Assembly: GCA_964592475.1 (NCBI GenBank)
Contig: CAZQEZ010000039.1
Coordinates: forward strand, 1-33,654
Length of the DNA: 33,654 nt
Source: CAZQEZ01 sp964592475
GTDB taxonomy: Bacteria; Bacteroidota; Bacteroidia; Cytophagales; Cyclobacteriaceae
Reading direction: 5' to 3'
In this document: piece after piece, positions 33,298-33,654 of the stretch
Layout of the letters: every line of letters starts with the position of its first letter
Position numbering within the stretch: position 1 is the first letter of the stretch
Notes under the pieces: generated by a model
Database searches by the model: none
The model's input: the letters and a program-made list of their open reading frames with translations, nothing else
Told to the model about the DNA's origin: nothing
Program-made: the position numbers and the translations under genes

Positions 33298-33565
33298 GTT
33301 TTATCTCTTCAGTCATTTCCTTGGGTGAACAATACAGGTATTCATCAAGAAATGAAATACGTAGATGATCGCCTATAAACTCGAAGCCAATTTCTTCTAT
33401 GCAATAATCGTTTCGTTGTAGCAAGTGATCTAATAAATCGTGAAGAATATTAATAGCTAACCATTCAACTTCTAAACCTCGAATGATTAAATACTAACAA
33501 GCTTCAAGCTGTGGCTGCTTTGGGTGTTCTTATTTAGCAAGCCTTATTAGTTTCTTAATTTCCAT
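33254..33565 (-). pseudogene. Interrupted reading frame, unknown protein
   Basis: On the minus strand a single frame runs from an ATG at 33565 to the TGA at 33254-33256 (104 codons) with two in-frame stops, a TAA after 11 codons and a TAG (33494-33496) after 23. The last 79 codons are open and protein-like: G-L-E-V-E-W-L-A-I-N-I-L-H-D-L-L-D-H (about 30-47), I-E-E-I-G-F-E-F-I-G-D-H-L-R-I (57-71), F-L-D-E-Y-L-Y-C-S-P-K-E-M. There is no ATG, GTG or suitable TTG for the open part, so this is most likely a decayed gene. The alternative is a rare start codon such as ATT. No family is recognised. It converges on the START gene and overlaps its last 44 bases. Confidence 0.55.
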
Positions 33566-33654
33566 ATTCCAGTTTCAACTTTAAACAAACACCTGTAATC
33601 TATTCGGTAAACATTAGTGAAAATTAGAGTTAAGATTTATTTTTAAATTAATTT

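Overview
The window looks like a chromosomal stretch of a Bacteroidota bacterium, most likely Cytophagales or a close relative. The genome is AT-rich. Most starts lack a Shine-Dalgarno sequence. The Bacteroidota -7 promoter element TAnnTTTG precedes many genes, and three promoters (engB, rpmE2, pyrB) also have a -33 TTG/TTTG exactly 20 bases upstream. Several gene types are typical of the phylum: a GlmU-family protein of the alternative type, a DUF547 lipoprotein, a type B L31 and secreted heparinase-like proteins. No rRNA, tRNA, CRISPR array, prophage or complete insertion sequence was seen.

Layout. Positions 1-470 hold the tail of a truncated gene, a terminator-like hairpin and a 115-base structured repeat. 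Positions 470-5450 hold a DUF547 lipoprotein, a 37-kDa nucleoid-associated protein, two DnaA-box-like sites, a small HTH protein and a B12-dependent class II ribonucleotide reductase. Positions 5500-15750 are mostly housekeeping: alpha/beta hydrolase and dxs, scpA (TTG start), ndk, a 58-residue Cys-rich FeoB-associated-type membrane peptide, engB, a Kef-type antiporter, then aspS and an iron-sulfur serine dehydratase subunit. Positions 15770-17340 hold small minus-strand genes, including a HAD phosphatase.

Positions 17650-24570 hold a secreted heparinase II/III-like protein, rpmE2, and a tight five-gene operon: GlmU-like protein, holB, a RimB-type retropepsin-like protein, rimK and hemC. Four of its genes abut or overlap by 1-4 bases. 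Positions 24600-25320 are an array of direct and inverted repeats that runs into a histidine kinase gene cut off inside its N box. A large secreted toroid-like protein with visibly higher GC follows. Positions 27590-30480 hold two unrecognised small proteins, an EVE-domain protein and a secreted unknown. Positions 30500-32060 carry pyrR and pyrB. The last 1.6 kb holds a GC-rich hairpin, a second copy of the 115-base repeat, a secreted START-domain protein, and a minus-strand coding remnant with two in-frame stops.

I found no clear new multi-gene system. The observations most worth following are the paired 115-base repeats, whose differences include a compensatory base-pair change; the kinase truncated next to the repeat array; the interrupted reading frame at the right edge; the unrecognised gene pair at 27591-28407; and the peptide-ligase/protease-like pair inside a replication/haem operon. 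All functional calls rest on reading the sequence and recalled family features, not on searches.
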